Assembly: GCA_040218815.1 (NCBI GenBank)
Contig: JAVJQS010000001.1
Location: 1 to 64,000 of the forward strand
Reading direction: 5' to 3'
DNA: 64,000 bases
Source: JAVJQS01 sp040218815
GTDB lineage: Bacteria > Bacteroidota > Bacteroidia > Flavobacteriales_E > Vicingaceae
Part shown: piece after piece, positions 1 to 8,820 of the stretch
Layout: every line of letters starts with the position of its first letter
How positions within the stretch are numbered: position 1 is the first letter of the stretch
Made by a program: the position numbers and the translations under genes
The notes under the pieces: generated by a model
What the model saw: only the letters and a program-made list of their open reading frames with translations
Databases searched by the model: none
Told to the model about the DNA's origin: nothing

Positions 1-136
1 CAGGTCTACCAATTTCACCACATCCGCATTAATTTCAAAGTACTGATGGTTTAATTGTTTAACCTTACCACGCTAGACTTATCTAGCGTGCCTGCCTGTC
101 GGCAGACAGGTCTACCAATTTCACCACATCCGCATT
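1..136 (-). repeat. Tandem fragments of the 5' half of tRNA-Leu with inserted palindromes
   Basis: The same 30-base stretch occurs at 1-30 and 107-136. On the minus strand each copy contains the acceptor 5' strand and D-arm of a bacterial tRNA-Leu (GCGGATGTGGTGAAATTGG, 24 bases through GTAGAC; 4-27 and 110-133). Beyond that point the tRNA sequence is interrupted. A hairpin-forming 20-mer (91-110) follows the D-loop, then a 9-bp perfect stem with a 4-base loop (69-90) that resembles the tRNA-Leu anticodon arm. No variable arm, T-arm or 3' acceptor strand is visible, so this is not a working tRNA. The period is 106 bp and the array continues to the left of the window. That it derives from tRNA-Leu is inference from the sequence match. 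Confidence 0.6.
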
Positions 137-391
137 TCAAAACTGTATGAACTTCACCCTATAAAAAAGAGAGTGCAAAAGTAATGTTTTTTTGAAAATT
201 ATTCGAATTTTCGAAGAGGTATTTTGAAGCCGATTTTTAATTCAAATACAATAAAAAAACATCCGAATTATTGTCACTTTTTTCTTAATAGAACCTGCTA
301 GTAGTGAGCATTGACTATTCACTAATTTCATGTAACTAGCTGTATTATAGTTCAAAACTATTTTTCTAATAAGAATAAATATCTTTGTTTG
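137..391. other. Intergenic region, no gene seen
   Basis: AT-rich spacer between the tRNA-like repeats and the first secreted protein. No open frame with recognisable content is present. A perfect TAnnTTTG box (380-387) lies only 5 bases before the ATG, too close for a usual leader, so I do not call it as the promoter. Confidence 0.5.
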
Positions 392-3064
392 ATGAAAAAA
401 CTACTAATCAATCTCTTTCTAGTTTTATTTACTACTATTCTTTCAGCTCAAACTACCCACTTCTGGGGAACAACTGAATTCGGAGGGCAAGACAATGCGG
501 GTACGATCTATAAGCTTTTAAATGACGGCACCCAACATGAAGCCATGCATAAATTTGAAGTTCAAAACCCCGGATCCTACCCTATAGGTGATATGGTTGA
601 AGCTCCAGACGGCATGTTATACGGAGTTACGCAATCACAAGGAAGTTTGATCGGGCCGACTTTAATGAATCTGGGTATACTATTCAAATACAATCCGGAT
701 AACAATAATATTGTTACTATTAAGTCTTTTAACTATAAAGATACAATTAATCCAATAAGTCCTTTAGCTTTAGGACCTGATAGTAATTTATACGGATTCA
801 GTGATGGATATAGTGTTAATAGAACGTCATTTATCTTTCGTTATAATTTCAAAAAAGAAACCATTGAAATTGTGACAAATTTAAATGAAAACACAGGCTA
901 TGATGGTCTTTATAAATTAACCTTAGGTTCAAATAATAAATTTTATGGAGTAAATACAAAGGGTGGCATTCACGGTGCAGGCACTCTGTTTGAATTAGAT
1001 TGCTATACCAACAGCTATCGAAAAATTCATGATTTTCATCGAGACACAAGCGGATTAACACCAAATAATAGTTTATTGCCTGCTTCTAACGGTATATTTT
1101 ACGGTACTTGTAAGTATAGCTATAACTCCAACGGTGCTTTATATGCATTTGACCCAACAACAGACTCAGTAAAATTCACAAATATAATTGTAGGAGAACC
1201 TGCCAGCAATTTAATAGAACATCCTAATGGAGTGTTACACGGCTCTTCTAATTTACCTGATATCGGAGGAATTTTTCAATACAATATTTCAACTGACAGC
1301 ATATTCTACCCTACTACTTTTCATTTCAATTCTTTTCCACTTGGTTTTCAAAACAAGTTTCTGCTAACAAAATACAGTAAAATCCTTTTTGCAAGCAATT
1401 GGAGTAATTATTTTGATAGTAGAATATATGAATACTTTCCTCAAAACGGTGCCTTAAAAACCATCCAAGCAATTGAAAACCCTACAGATTTAAATAGAAT
1501 TAGTGGACTCATCGAAACTTCAAAAGGAAAAGCATTTGGAACATTTTTTAGTGGAGGTATTGAAGATGAAGGATTTTTATTCTCTTTAGATTCAATCAAT
1601 TCTTCAGACTCAATTAATTTCAGATATCAAAAGAGATTGGATTTTGGCTATTCTCCAGAAGGCAGGAATCCTAGATATGCCCCTACCTATGCAAATGGCA
1701 AATTCTTTGGTCTATGTAGTCGAGGCGGAAAATTTGGAAAAGGAGTGCTTTATTCTTATGACCCCGAATATAAAAAATATAAGGTTCATATTAGTTTCAA
1801 TGACTCTACAGGTGCGAATCCTCAAGGTGAAATACTATATTTAAATGATAAGTTATATGGAATCTGCAAAGAAAAAGGCAGATATAATGGAGGCTCTCTC
1901 TTTGAGTTTGACCCCATCAATGAGTCCTTTAAAATATTATCTTTTTTTTATTCGCCGAATGGGATATATGGGGCAAAAAATCCATTAGGTTCAATCACTA
2001 ACATTGGCAATAAACTTTATGGAGTATGTTCAAATGACAATAGTTTTATAAATATTTCATGGTTTGAGTTTAATTTAATTGATTCAAACCTTAGAACGCT
2101 CGATTATATTGTAAATAATGGTCCACCCTCGAACTTCTACCCTTCAGGAGGTTTGTTTCATGCATCCGATGGTAATTTATATGGTTTAATTGATCGAGGC
2201 AAGAACGTAGTATATCGCTATGAACCATCTAATGATTCTTTAGCAATTCTTTTAGAATTTGGCAGTGGAGGTTCATTTTCAAACTCTTTAAGAAAAACCT
2301 TTATTGAACATAATCAAAAACTATATGCCCCTCTCGGATTAAACAGCACGCTTTTAGAATTTAATTTCACTGACACCTCTTATGCAGAAATTGGCTTAAT
2401 AAGCTCCAATTCATTAATTAGACCACAAGGAAAGTTAACAGAATCAAAAGGAAAGTTTTATGGAGTTTCAAATTTAGGACTGGGAAACATTTTTAAGTAT
2501 AATTTTAATACCGATAGCATGAGGTCTTTTTACCAATTCGATGGTTTTAATGGGGCTTGGCCAAGCCATAGTATAATTGAAATATCCGCTTGCTCAACAT
2601 TAACAACAGGCTTAGAAGCTGATAGCTCTGGTTTTAAAGCCATCATTGAGAATGCTAGCTTCCAATGGTTAAAATGCGATGAAGAGTATAAGCCAGTTTT
2701 AGGTGAGACAAATTCAACTTTTTCACCTTCTGACTCTGCACTTTATGCTTTAGAAATAAGTAAGTATGGGTGCAAAGACACTTCTAGCTGCGTTTCCCTT
2801 AAAACAGTTGGTATTCATAAAATTCCTAATTTTCCACATAACATAAACCCCATCTTTCCAAACCCCTTTAAAGAAAGTTTTCAATTTAAGACAAATCTTC
2901 AACAACCAACTATAGTTAAGATTTACTCAAAGGAAGGCAAAAAAGTATATGAAAAAACTATACTTTCAAATGAAAAAATATCACCTATGATAAAGCCAGG
3001 GGTTTACATTCTAGAAATAGTATCAAGTAATCAAATTGAAAGACAAACCATCATCAAACTTTAA
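392..3064 (+). CDS. Secreted GloVer-repeat protein with T9SS sorting domain
   Basis: A 890-residue exported protein. It opens with a Sec signal peptide (MKKLLINLFLVLFTTILSAQ). Most of the length consists of repeats around a YG core such as DGMLYGVTQSQG and NKFYGVNTKGG, followed by 'GTLFEL'-like strands. This matches the Gloeobacter/Verrucomicrobia (GloVer, TIGR03803) repeat, which probably folds as a beta-propeller. The last 80 residues are a type A T9SS C-terminal domain (IFPNPFKESFQF, then KIYSKEGKKVYE, ending in KL), which directs export by the type IX system and surface anchoring. ATG at 392 is preferred over the TTG one codon upstream because the signal peptide begins there. The substrate or partner is unknown. 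The gene stands alone. Confidence 0.8.
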   Translation: MKKLLINLFLVLFTTILSAQTTHFWGTTEFGGQDNAGTIYKLLNDGTQHEAMHKFEVQNPGSYPIGDMVEAPDGMLYGVTQSQGSLIGPTLMNLGILFKYNPDNNNIVTIKSFNYKDTINPISPLALGPDSNLYGFSDGYSVNRTSFIFRYNFKKETIEIVTNLNENTGYDGLYKLTLGSNNKFYGVNTKGGIHGAGTLFELDCYTNSYRKIHDFHRDTSGLTPNNSLLPASNGIFYGTCKYSYNSNGALYAFDPTTDSVKFTNIIVGEPASNLIEHPNGVLHGSSNLPDIGGIFQYNISTDSIFYPTTFHFNSFPLGFQNKFLLTKYSKILFASNWSNYFDSRIYEYFPQNGALKTIQAIENPTDLNRISGLIETSKGKAFGTFFSGGIEDEGFLFSLDSINSSDSINFRYQKRLDFGYSPEGRNPRYAPTYANGKFFGLCSRGGKFGKGVLYSYDPEYKKYKVHISFNDSTGANPQGEILYLNDKLYGICKEKGRYNGGSLFEFDPINESFKILSFFYSPNGIYGAKNPLGSITNIGNKLYGVCSNDNSFINISWFEFNLIDSNLRTLDYIVNNGPPSNFYPSGGLFHASDGNLYGLIDRGKNVVYRYEPSNDSLAILLEFGSGGSFSNSLRKTFIEHNQKLYAPLGLNSTLLEFNFTDTSYAEIGLISSNSLIRPQGKLTESKGKFYGVSNLGLGNIFKYNFNTDSMRSFYQFDGFNGAWPSHSIIEISACSTLTTGLEADSSGFKAIIENASFQWLKCDEEYKPVLGETNSTFSPSDSALYALEISKYGCKDTSSCVSLKTVGIHKIPNFPHNINPIFPNPFKESFQFKTNLQQPTIVKIYSKEGKKVYEKTILSNEKISPMIKPGVYILEIVSSNQIERQTIIKL

Positions 3065-3218
3065 ATCAAAATATTTATCTAAGGTTACACCCTGATAGTT
3101 TAAAAGTTAATACAGGCTTTTTATTTAGCTTTAGTTACTGCAATTTAAATTATACAAAATTCTTTATTAATGCTACCGTATTCAACTAAGCAGTTCTCTT
3201 TACCTTTCAAATTCTTAA

Positions 3219-3226
3219 TACCTTTG
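3219..3226 (+). promoter_or_regulatory. Bacteroidota -7 box (TACCTTTG) for the flavin reductase gene
   Basis: Perfect match to the TAnnTTTG consensus, 29 bases before the ATG at 3256, which would give a leader of about 23 bases. The -33 element is not clear. Confidence 0.45.
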
Positions 3227-3255
3227 TTTTTCTTAACTAATTCACAAAAAGAAGT

Positions 3256-4107
3256 ATGAAAGTAAATCCAAAAGAAGTATCAATGGGCAAATTACACAAC
3301 TACATGTTAGGTTCTGTTGGACCACGTCCTATTGCATTTGCCTCTACCATTGATAAGAATGGAAATAAAAACTTAGCCCCTTTTAGTTTCTTTAATGTGT
3401 TTAGCGCCAATCCTCCGATTGCTATTTTTTCGCCAGCCAAAAGCGGAAGAACAAATACCCAAAAAGACACTTACAACAACATCAAAGAAACCATGGAGGT
3501 CGTTATCAACATTGTGAACTTTGATATTGTACAGCAAATGTCGCTTTCCAGCACAGCCTATGATAGCAACATAGATGAATTTGAAAAGTCAGGTCTTACG
3601 CCGATTGAGTCTGAATTGGTAAAGCCTTTTAGAGTAAAAGAATCACCTGTTCAAATTGAATGCAAAGTGCGCGAAGTGGTTGAACTGGGTGATGAAGGTG
3701 GGTCAGGCAATTTAATCATTAGCGAAATTGTAATGATGCACATTGATGATGCCATTCTAGATGAAGAAGGAACTATTGACCAAACTAAGATTGATTTAGT
3801 GGGTCGTATGGGTGGAAACTATTACTGCAGAGCTAACGGCAATGCGCTTTTTGAAGTTCCCAAGCCGATTCGTCAACTAGGTATGGGAATAGACCAGCTG
3901 CCTGAGAAAATCAAGAACAGCAGCATCCTTACTGGAAACGATTTAGGAATGCTAGGCAATGTGGAACAGCCCCCTTCAGAAGAGGAAGCTTTAGCATACG
4001 CTAAAGCGAATAACATCCCAGAGAATTGGGAAGAAAAGCAAAAGTTGGCACATGATCTCTTATGTAATATCAAGATTGATGAAGCCTGGAAAGTCTTGAT
4101 GAGTTAA
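3256..4107 (+). CDS. Flavin reductase family protein (DIM6/NTAB, FMN-binding split barrel)
   Basis: A 283-residue cytoplasmic protein of the flavin reductase-like/flavoredoxin family. The N-terminal PRPIAFASTIDKNGNKNLAP and FSFFNVFSANPPIAIFSPA stretches are the FMN-binding split-barrel signature. KDTYNNIKET and EFVINIV-like strands follow, as in members that bind FMN and reduce flavins or act on small aromatic compounds. The C-terminal 80 residues (after about 205) form an extra helical tail common in Bacteroidota members. The gene stands alone between two unrelated genes, so its substrate cannot be inferred from context. Confidence 0.85.
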   Translation: MKVNPKEVSMGKLHNYMLGSVGPRPIAFASTIDKNGNKNLAPFSFFNVFSANPPIAIFSPAKSGRTNTQKDTYNNIKETMEVVINIVNFDIVQQMSLSSTAYDSNIDEFEKSGLTPIESELVKPFRVKESPVQIECKVREVVELGDEGGSGNLIISEIVMMHIDDAILDEEGTIDQTKIDLVGRMGGNYYCRANGNALFEVPKPIRQLGMGIDQLPEKIKNSSILTGNDLGMLGNVEQPPSEEEALAYAKANNIPENWEEKQKLAHDLLCNIKIDEAWKVLMS

Positions 4108-4235
4108 GTGCTAAAAAGTTTGGTGGCAAATAAAATGATCACTGACCAGAAAAACGCCAGTATAATTCCTTCTTAAATACCAATTCTTGTTTTTGGCATT
4201 ATTTTTATTCTATTTGTACAATCAAACCATAATAA

Positions 4236-5399
4236 ATGAAGCAAAAAACAATATATCTATTTAGCATCATCATCATTGCAAGCTTGTTTGCCTGCAGTTC
4301 AGGGAAGAAAGCTTTTGAAAAAGGCAACTACGATGAAGGTTTATTTAAGGCCATTAATCGCTTAAGACAAAGTCCAAATAACAAAAGAGCCAAAGAGACT
4401 TTACGATTTGGATACCCCATTACATTAGAATGGCATGAAGACAATATTGAGCGTTTTAAAATAAGCAAGGACGAATTTATGCATGAGCAAATCTATTACG
4501 AGTACAAGCAAATAAATACTATTGCAAATGAAATTAAGCGCTGCCCAGCTTGTTTAAGAATAATAAGAAATCCAAAATACTATGTAGCGGAACAAACAGC
4601 TGCTGCAGAAAAAGCGGCGGAGGTTAGATATGTAATGGGCGAAGACTTACTAAGCCAATCCTATCAACAAAATGACAAGACTCGCGCAATGGATGCCTAT
4701 TATCATTTTGAAAAAGCAAATCAGATGATTCCAGGCTTCAAACAATCAATCGATAAAATGCAAGAAGCACGGTGGCAAGCAACAACAAAAGTTGTTATTG
4801 AACCCATTTCAACAGGGTCAGCTATGCTAGATATTAGTTCTGATTTTTTTTACAATAAAATCCAGGACTACATGCAACAACTACAGGTTTCCCCTTTCGT
4901 TCAATTTTACACACCAAAAGAAGCAGTAGCATTGAATATAAACCAGCCGGATCAGCAAATAGTATTAAAGTTTGATCATTTTGTGGTAGGCCAAGTTTAT
5001 CATAAGGTGAGCGAAGAAATTAGATCTCGAGACAGCGTGATCATTGCTACTGTTGAAGATTCAAATGACTCATTAATTGATGTATACGGCACAGTAAATG
5101 CCAAACTTACTATCAATACAAAAGAATTAAGCTCTAGAGGGTTGTTAGACCTGAAAATTATTGACCCTTACACAAGCAGGGTCTTAACTCAAGAAAAGCT
5201 ACCCGGCGAATATATTTGGATTACCCAGTGGGGCAATTTTAATGGGAACGAAAAGGCGCTTTATACAGAGGACTGGAATATCATCAACTCAGTAGAAGCT
5301 TACCCGCCTTCACCTCAAGACTTGTTTGTCGCTTTTACCCAGCCTATTTTCAATCAAGTCACAGCTAAGCTGAACAACTTCTATTCAACCTACCGTTAA
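4236..5399 (+). CDS. TPR-like lipoprotein of unknown function
   Basis: A 387-residue predicted lipoprotein. The signal peptide ends in a lipobox (IASLFACSSG, Cys at about residue 20), so it is probably anchored in the outer membrane facing the periplasm. Residues 25-60 look like one TPR-type helix pair (AFEKGNYDEGLFKAINRL). The middle has helical segments with two cysteines (RCPACLRI) and the C-terminal half is beta-rich. I do not recognise a catalytic motif. Similar lipoproteins are scattered in Flavobacteriia. No operon partner is evident: a strong terminator follows and the next gene is convergent. Confidence 0.7.
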   Translation: MKQKTIYLFSIIIIASLFACSSGKKAFEKGNYDEGLFKAINRLRQSPNNKRAKETLRFGYPITLEWHEDNIERFKISKDEFMHEQIYYEYKQINTIANEIKRCPACLRIIRNPKYYVAEQTAAAEKAAEVRYVMGEDLLSQSYQQNDKTRAMDAYYHFEKANQMIPGFKQSIDKMQEARWQATTKVVIEPISTGSAMLDISSDFFYNKIQDYMQQLQVSPFVQFYTPKEAVALNINQPDQQIVLKFDHFVVGQVYHKVSEEIRSRDSVIIATVEDSNDSLIDVYGTVNAKLTINTKELSSRGLLDLKIIDPYTSRVLTQEKLPGEYIWITQWGNFNGNEKALYTEDWNIINSVEAYPPSPQDLFVAFTQPIFNQVTAKLNNFYSTYR

Positions 5400-5422
5400 A
5401 GCCATTTACATATGAAAAAAAG

Positions 5423-5456
5423 AAAAGCCTCTCTGAATTATCAGAGAGGCTTTTTC
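5423..5456. terminator. Bidirectional intrinsic terminator between the lipoprotein gene and rpmE2
   Basis: Perfect 10-bp stem GCCTCTCTGA/TCAGAGAGGC with loop ATTA, flanked by A-run on the left and T-run on the right. It can serve both convergent genes. Confidence 0.9.
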
Positions 5457-5477
5457 AATTACCTATTAATTTAATTT

Positions 5478-5774
5478 CTATTTTCCTTCTTCAGTTTCTT
5501 CAGAGGAAGCCTTTTTCGCTTTCTTGTCAAATTTTTGATAACGATTCTTAAACTTATCAATTCGTCCAGCTGTATCAACCAACTTCATCTTACCGGTGTA
5601 AAATGGATGAGATTTGTGAGAAATTTCCAATTTAATCAATGGATACTCATTTCCATCTTCCCACTTGATGGTTTCTTTTGATGGAGCAGTTGATTTTGTC
5701 ATAAAAGCATAATCATTTGACATGTCTTTAAAAACAACTGGTCTATAATCTTCTGGGTGAATTTCTTTCTTCAT
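5478..5774 (-). CDS. rpmE2: 50S ribosomal protein L31 type B
   Basis: Structural protein of the large ribosomal subunit (bL31, B type). It starts MKKEIHPEDYRPVVFKDMS, the standard N terminus of type B L31, and has the STSHPFYTGK-like core (EISHKSHPFYTGKMKLVDT). It lacks the CxxC zinc ligands of the A type, as type B proteins do. At 98 residues it is slightly long, due to a charged lysine- and glutamate-rich tail. A perfect -7 box lies on the minus strand at 5801-5808. Confidence 0.95.
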   Translation of the reverse strand: MKKEIHPEDYRPVVFKDMSNDYAFMTKSTAPSKETIKWEDGNEYPLIKLEISHKSHPFYTGKMKLVDTAGRIDKFKNRYQKFDKKAKKASSEETEEGK

Positions 5775-5800
5775 TTCTTTTGCTTAAAAAAATTGGAGCG

Positions 5801-5808
5801 CAAATATA
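5801..5808 (-). promoter_or_regulatory. -7 box (TATATTTG) for rpmE2
   Basis: Perfect TAnnTTTG on the minus strand, 27 bases upstream of the rpmE2 ATG. The predicted leader is about 20 bases. Confidence 0.5.
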
Positions 5809-5964
5809 CTATTATTTTCAGTACAAGTGTGCTTCAAACAGTATTTTATAGAAATTAATTCAAACTTAACGAAATTGTAACGAGCAAGGGCATTCTATCT
5901 GGCCTAAGTACTTCAATTTCTGCTATATTTTTCGCAAATTTGCAATCCATAAAAACAACATTCC

Positions 5965-7038
5965 ATGACCAAAGTTCACAATTATAGTGCAGGCCCTTGT
6001 ATTTTACCTCAAGAGGTTTTAAAACAAGCTTCTGAAGCAGTTATTAATTTCAACAACCTCAACCTTTCTTTACTGGAAATATCTCACCGAAGTAAGGACT
6101 TTGTGGAAGTAATGGAAAATGCAAGAAGCTTAGTAAAAGAATTACTCGGAGTTCCTGAAGGTTATCAAGTATTGTTTTTACAAGGTGGTGCGAGTTTAGG
6201 ATTTCTAAAAGCTGCCTACAATTTCTTACCTAAAGGTGGAAAGGCGGCATACATAAACACTGGTACTTGGTCGAAAAAAGCAATTAAAGAAGCAAAGTTA
6301 ATTGGCGAAGTTGATGTTGTAGCGAGTAGTGAAGATAAAAACTTCAATTACATCCCAAATGGCTACCAAATCCCCAATGATGCTGCTTATTTACATTTAA
6401 CTTCCAACAACACCATTTTTGGAACACAATTTAAAAAGTTCCCCAACAGCAGAGCTCCTATGCTTTGCGACATGTCTTCTGACATTTTTAGCAAAGAAAT
6501 AAATGTAGCGGACTTCGACTTGATTTATGCTGGAGCGCAAAAAAATATGGGGCCTGCAGGTACTACCGTTTACATCGTAAAAGAAAGTGTGTTAGGAAAA
6601 ACGGGAAATGCAATTCCAAGTATGTTAGACCTACAAGTGCACATTTCAAAAGACTCCATGTTCAACACACCCCCAGTATTTCCGATTTATGTAAGCATGC
6701 TAAATATGCAATGGCTAAAAAAGAATGGCGGTGTAAAATGGATTCAAAAAATTAATGAGCAAAAAGCTGAATTACTTTACAATGAAATAGACCGAAATTC
6801 ATTATTCAAGGGGCTTACTCAAAAAGCTGATCGATCTGTCATGAATGCCACTTTTGGCTTAAATGACGAAACCTTAAAAGCCGACTTCGACGAAATGTGG
6901 AAGAGTGCTAACATTAGTGGAATCAATGGCCACCGTTCTGTTGGAGGCTATAGAGCTTCAATGTACAATGCGCTTCCATTAGAAAGTGTTCAAGTACTCG
7001 TTGATGTGATGAAAGAGCTTGAGAATAAAAAAGGATAA
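5965..7038 (+). CDS. serC: Phosphoserine aminotransferase
   Basis: A 357-residue PLP enzyme (class V fold) that converts 3-phosphohydroxypyruvate and glutamate to phosphoserine and 2-oxoglutarate, the second step of serine synthesis. It can also serve pyridoxal synthesis. It begins with the family signature HNYSAGPCILP, has the phosphate-binding FLQGGASLGF, and the PLP lysine lies in YAGAQKNMGPAG (about residue 193). The C terminus carries GHRSVGGYRASMYNA, typical of SerC. It is followed 83 bases later by serA, so the two are probably cotranscribed. A near-consensus -7 box (TATATTTT) lies at 5924-5931. Confidence 0.97.
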   Translation: MTKVHNYSAGPCILPQEVLKQASEAVINFNNLNLSLLEISHRSKDFVEVMENARSLVKELLGVPEGYQVLFLQGGASLGFLKAAYNFLPKGGKAAYINTGTWSKKAIKEAKLIGEVDVVASSEDKNFNYIPNGYQIPNDAAYLHLTSNNTIFGTQFKKFPNSRAPMLCDMSSDIFSKEINVADFDLIYAGAQKNMGPAGTTVYIVKESVLGKTGNAIPSMLDLQVHISKDSMFNTPPVFPIYVSMLNMQWLKKNGGVKWIQKINEQKAELLYNEIDRNSLFKGLTQKADRSVMNATFGLNDETLKADFDEMWKSANISGINGHRSVGGYRASMYNALPLESVQVLVDVMKELENKKG

Positions 7039-7121
7039 AATAAAGTTCAATTAACTTGAGAATGATTCAAAATTGATTGATTCACTTATTCAACAATTAA
7101 CTGATTCAAAATTTAAAAGAC

Positions 7122-8081
7122 ATGAAAGTACTAGCAAACGACGGAATAGCAGCTTCAGGAAAGGAAGCCTTGGAAAAAGAAGGATTTACGGTAATTACTA
7201 AAACAGTAGATCAAGAGAGTCTAGTTGAAGCAATTAATAAAGAGGGCTATGAGGTATTGTTAGTTCGATCGGCAACTAAGGTTAGAAAAGATTTAATTGA
7301 TGCTTGTCCTGGTTTAAAGATGATTGGTCGCGGCGGCGTAGGCATGGACAACATTGACGTTGAATATGCTCAAAGTAAGGGCATTGAAGTATTTAACACC
7401 CCTGCTTCCTCTTCGCAGTCTGTTGCTGAGTTAGTAATGGGACATCTATTTGGTGCTGTTCGATTCTTGTATGATTCAAATAGAGAAATGCCTAAAAATG
7501 GTGAAAGCGAATTTAAAGTACTGAAGAAAAAGTATGCAAAAGGAATTGAATTAAGAGGTAAAACCTTAGGGATTCTTGGTTTCGGAAGAATTGGCCAAGC
7601 CTTAGCGAGTTATGCCTTAGGTTGTGGATTAAAGGTTATGGTATTCGACAGAAACGAAGGTCCTTTTAACATTGAAATGGAGGTTGGCGGACAAACAGTT
7701 TCAGTAAGCCTGAACAACAGCACAAAAGAAGAAGTATTAAAAAATTCTGATTTCTTAAGCCTACACATTCCTGCAACAGGTGCACCTGTTATCGGAAAAA
7801 CAGAGCTAGCCCAAATGAAAAACGGCAGTGTACTCGTAAACGCAGCACGTGGAGGAACTGTAGATGAAGCAGCATTGATTGAAGCCTTAGATTCAGGAAA
7901 ATTAGCTCATGCCGCATTAGATGTATTTGAAAACGAACCAACACCTAATGGAGATTTATTAGCTCATTCAAAAATTTCATTGAGTCCACATATTGGCGCT
8001 GCAACAGAAGAAGCACAAGATAGAATTGGAACAGAATTAGCAGAGAATATTATTACTTTTTATGCTAAAGTAAAGGCATAG
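7122..8081 (+). CDS. serA: D-3-phosphoglycerate dehydrogenase (short form)
   Basis: A 319-residue NAD-dependent 2-hydroxyacid dehydrogenase, first step of serine synthesis (3-phosphoglycerate to 3-phosphohydroxypyruvate). It shows IGRGGVGMDNID, the nucleotide-binding LGILGFGRIGQAL (near residue 150), NAARGGTVDEAAL around the catalytic arginine and the C-terminal SPHIGAATEEAQ with the catalytic histidine. It has no ACT or ASB regulatory domain, so the serine feedback seen in long SerA proteins is not expected. Pairing with serC supports the assignment over other hydroxyacid dehydrogenases. Confidence 0.95.
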   Translation: MKVLANDGIAASGKEALEKEGFTVITKTVDQESLVEAINKEGYEVLLVRSATKVRKDLIDACPGLKMIGRGGVGMDNIDVEYAQSKGIEVFNTPASSSQSVAELVMGHLFGAVRFLYDSNREMPKNGESEFKVLKKKYAKGIELRGKTLGILGFGRIGQALASYALGCGLKVMVFDRNEGPFNIEMEVGGQTVSVSLNNSTKEEVLKNSDFLSLHIPATGAPVIGKTELAQMKNGSVLVNAARGGTVDEAALIEALDSGKLAHAALDVFENEPTPNGDLLAHSKISLSPHIGAATEEAQDRIGTELAENIITFYAKVKA

Positions 8082-8096
8082 GGAGATTTAAATTGA

Positions 8097-8142
8097 AGAA
8101 GCAGCCAACACTGAAATCCTCAGTTTTTTGGCTGCTTTTTTA
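8097..8142 (+). terminator. Intrinsic terminator after serA
   Basis: A 10-bp stem AAGCAGCCAA/TTGGCTGCTT (8099-8108 and 8128-8137) with an inner ACTGA/TCAGT helix and a T-run. It separates serC-serA from the DUF1015 gene downstream. Confidence 0.85.
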
Positions 8143-8820
8143 TGAGGCAATAAGTAGCTTTTTCTTTTCTTTTTCTATTTTCTTTTGGCCGTCAAAAGAA
8201 ACAAAAACTCGTCCTGTGAATAAATTTTTTAAAATTTAATTCTTGCTTTTCGCAAAAATCAAAACTTATCACGCTCTTAGCGTGACTCAAACAGTTGATT
8301 TTTTAATGCGAAAAAGCTGCGAAAATTTTTGCAAATTTTTTCAAGGGACATCCAAAAGCACAACTGACCAATACTTTAATTGTATTTACTTTTAATTTAG
8401 TTGTTAAACCCCTTCATCTTTTATCTTTCATCCTTCATCCTTCATCCTTCATCTTTCCTAACCCACTATCATTTTCAGTTACTACTATTCCCTTTCTACT
8501 TCCAATCTAAGGTCTAAGCTCTAAAGTCTAAAATCACAATTTCCTTCCTCTTTCCCCTAATTATCAATTGTCCATTGTCAACTATCAATTCTTTCCTCTC
8601 TCCTTTTTAAACACAAAGCTCACTAAGTTTGCACTAAGTTCACAAAGATTTAAATTCATCTAAATTCTAAGGTCTAATTCCGCATTTGCGGAAACAAAAT
8701 CTAAAATCTAAGGTCTAAACTCTAAAATCTTATTCCTCTTCCAACTCTAAGTACTTCCAACTTAAGGCACTTTAAGTACTTCATTTCTTATTAATTTAGC
8801 TTCAACTAAAACTTACTTCA
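8143..8820. repeat. Long repeat-rich gap between serA and the DUF1015 gene
   Basis: About 680 bases with no coding frame that I can support. It holds a CTTCATC-type short tandem repeat (8427-8456), runs of the word TCTAAGGTCTAAA/TCTAAAATC at 8501-8537 and 8665-8731, a TCAATTGTC-type stretch at 8566-8591, the hairpins CACGCTCTTAGCGTG (8270-8284) and TCCGCATTTGCGGA (within 8675-8700), and the stretch TTTTGGCCGTCAAAAGAAAC (8184-8203). Such word-like intergenic repeats are common in Flavobacteriia. I see no function. Confidence 0.55.

Noticed and set aside
1..136. Working tRNA-Leu gene
   Set aside because: Only the acceptor 5' strand and D-arm are present; the sequence is interrupted in the D-loop and lacks the T-arm and 3' acceptor strand.
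380..387. TATCTTTG as promoter of the first gene
   Set aside because: It is only 5 bases before the ATG and would place the transcript start inside the coding region.
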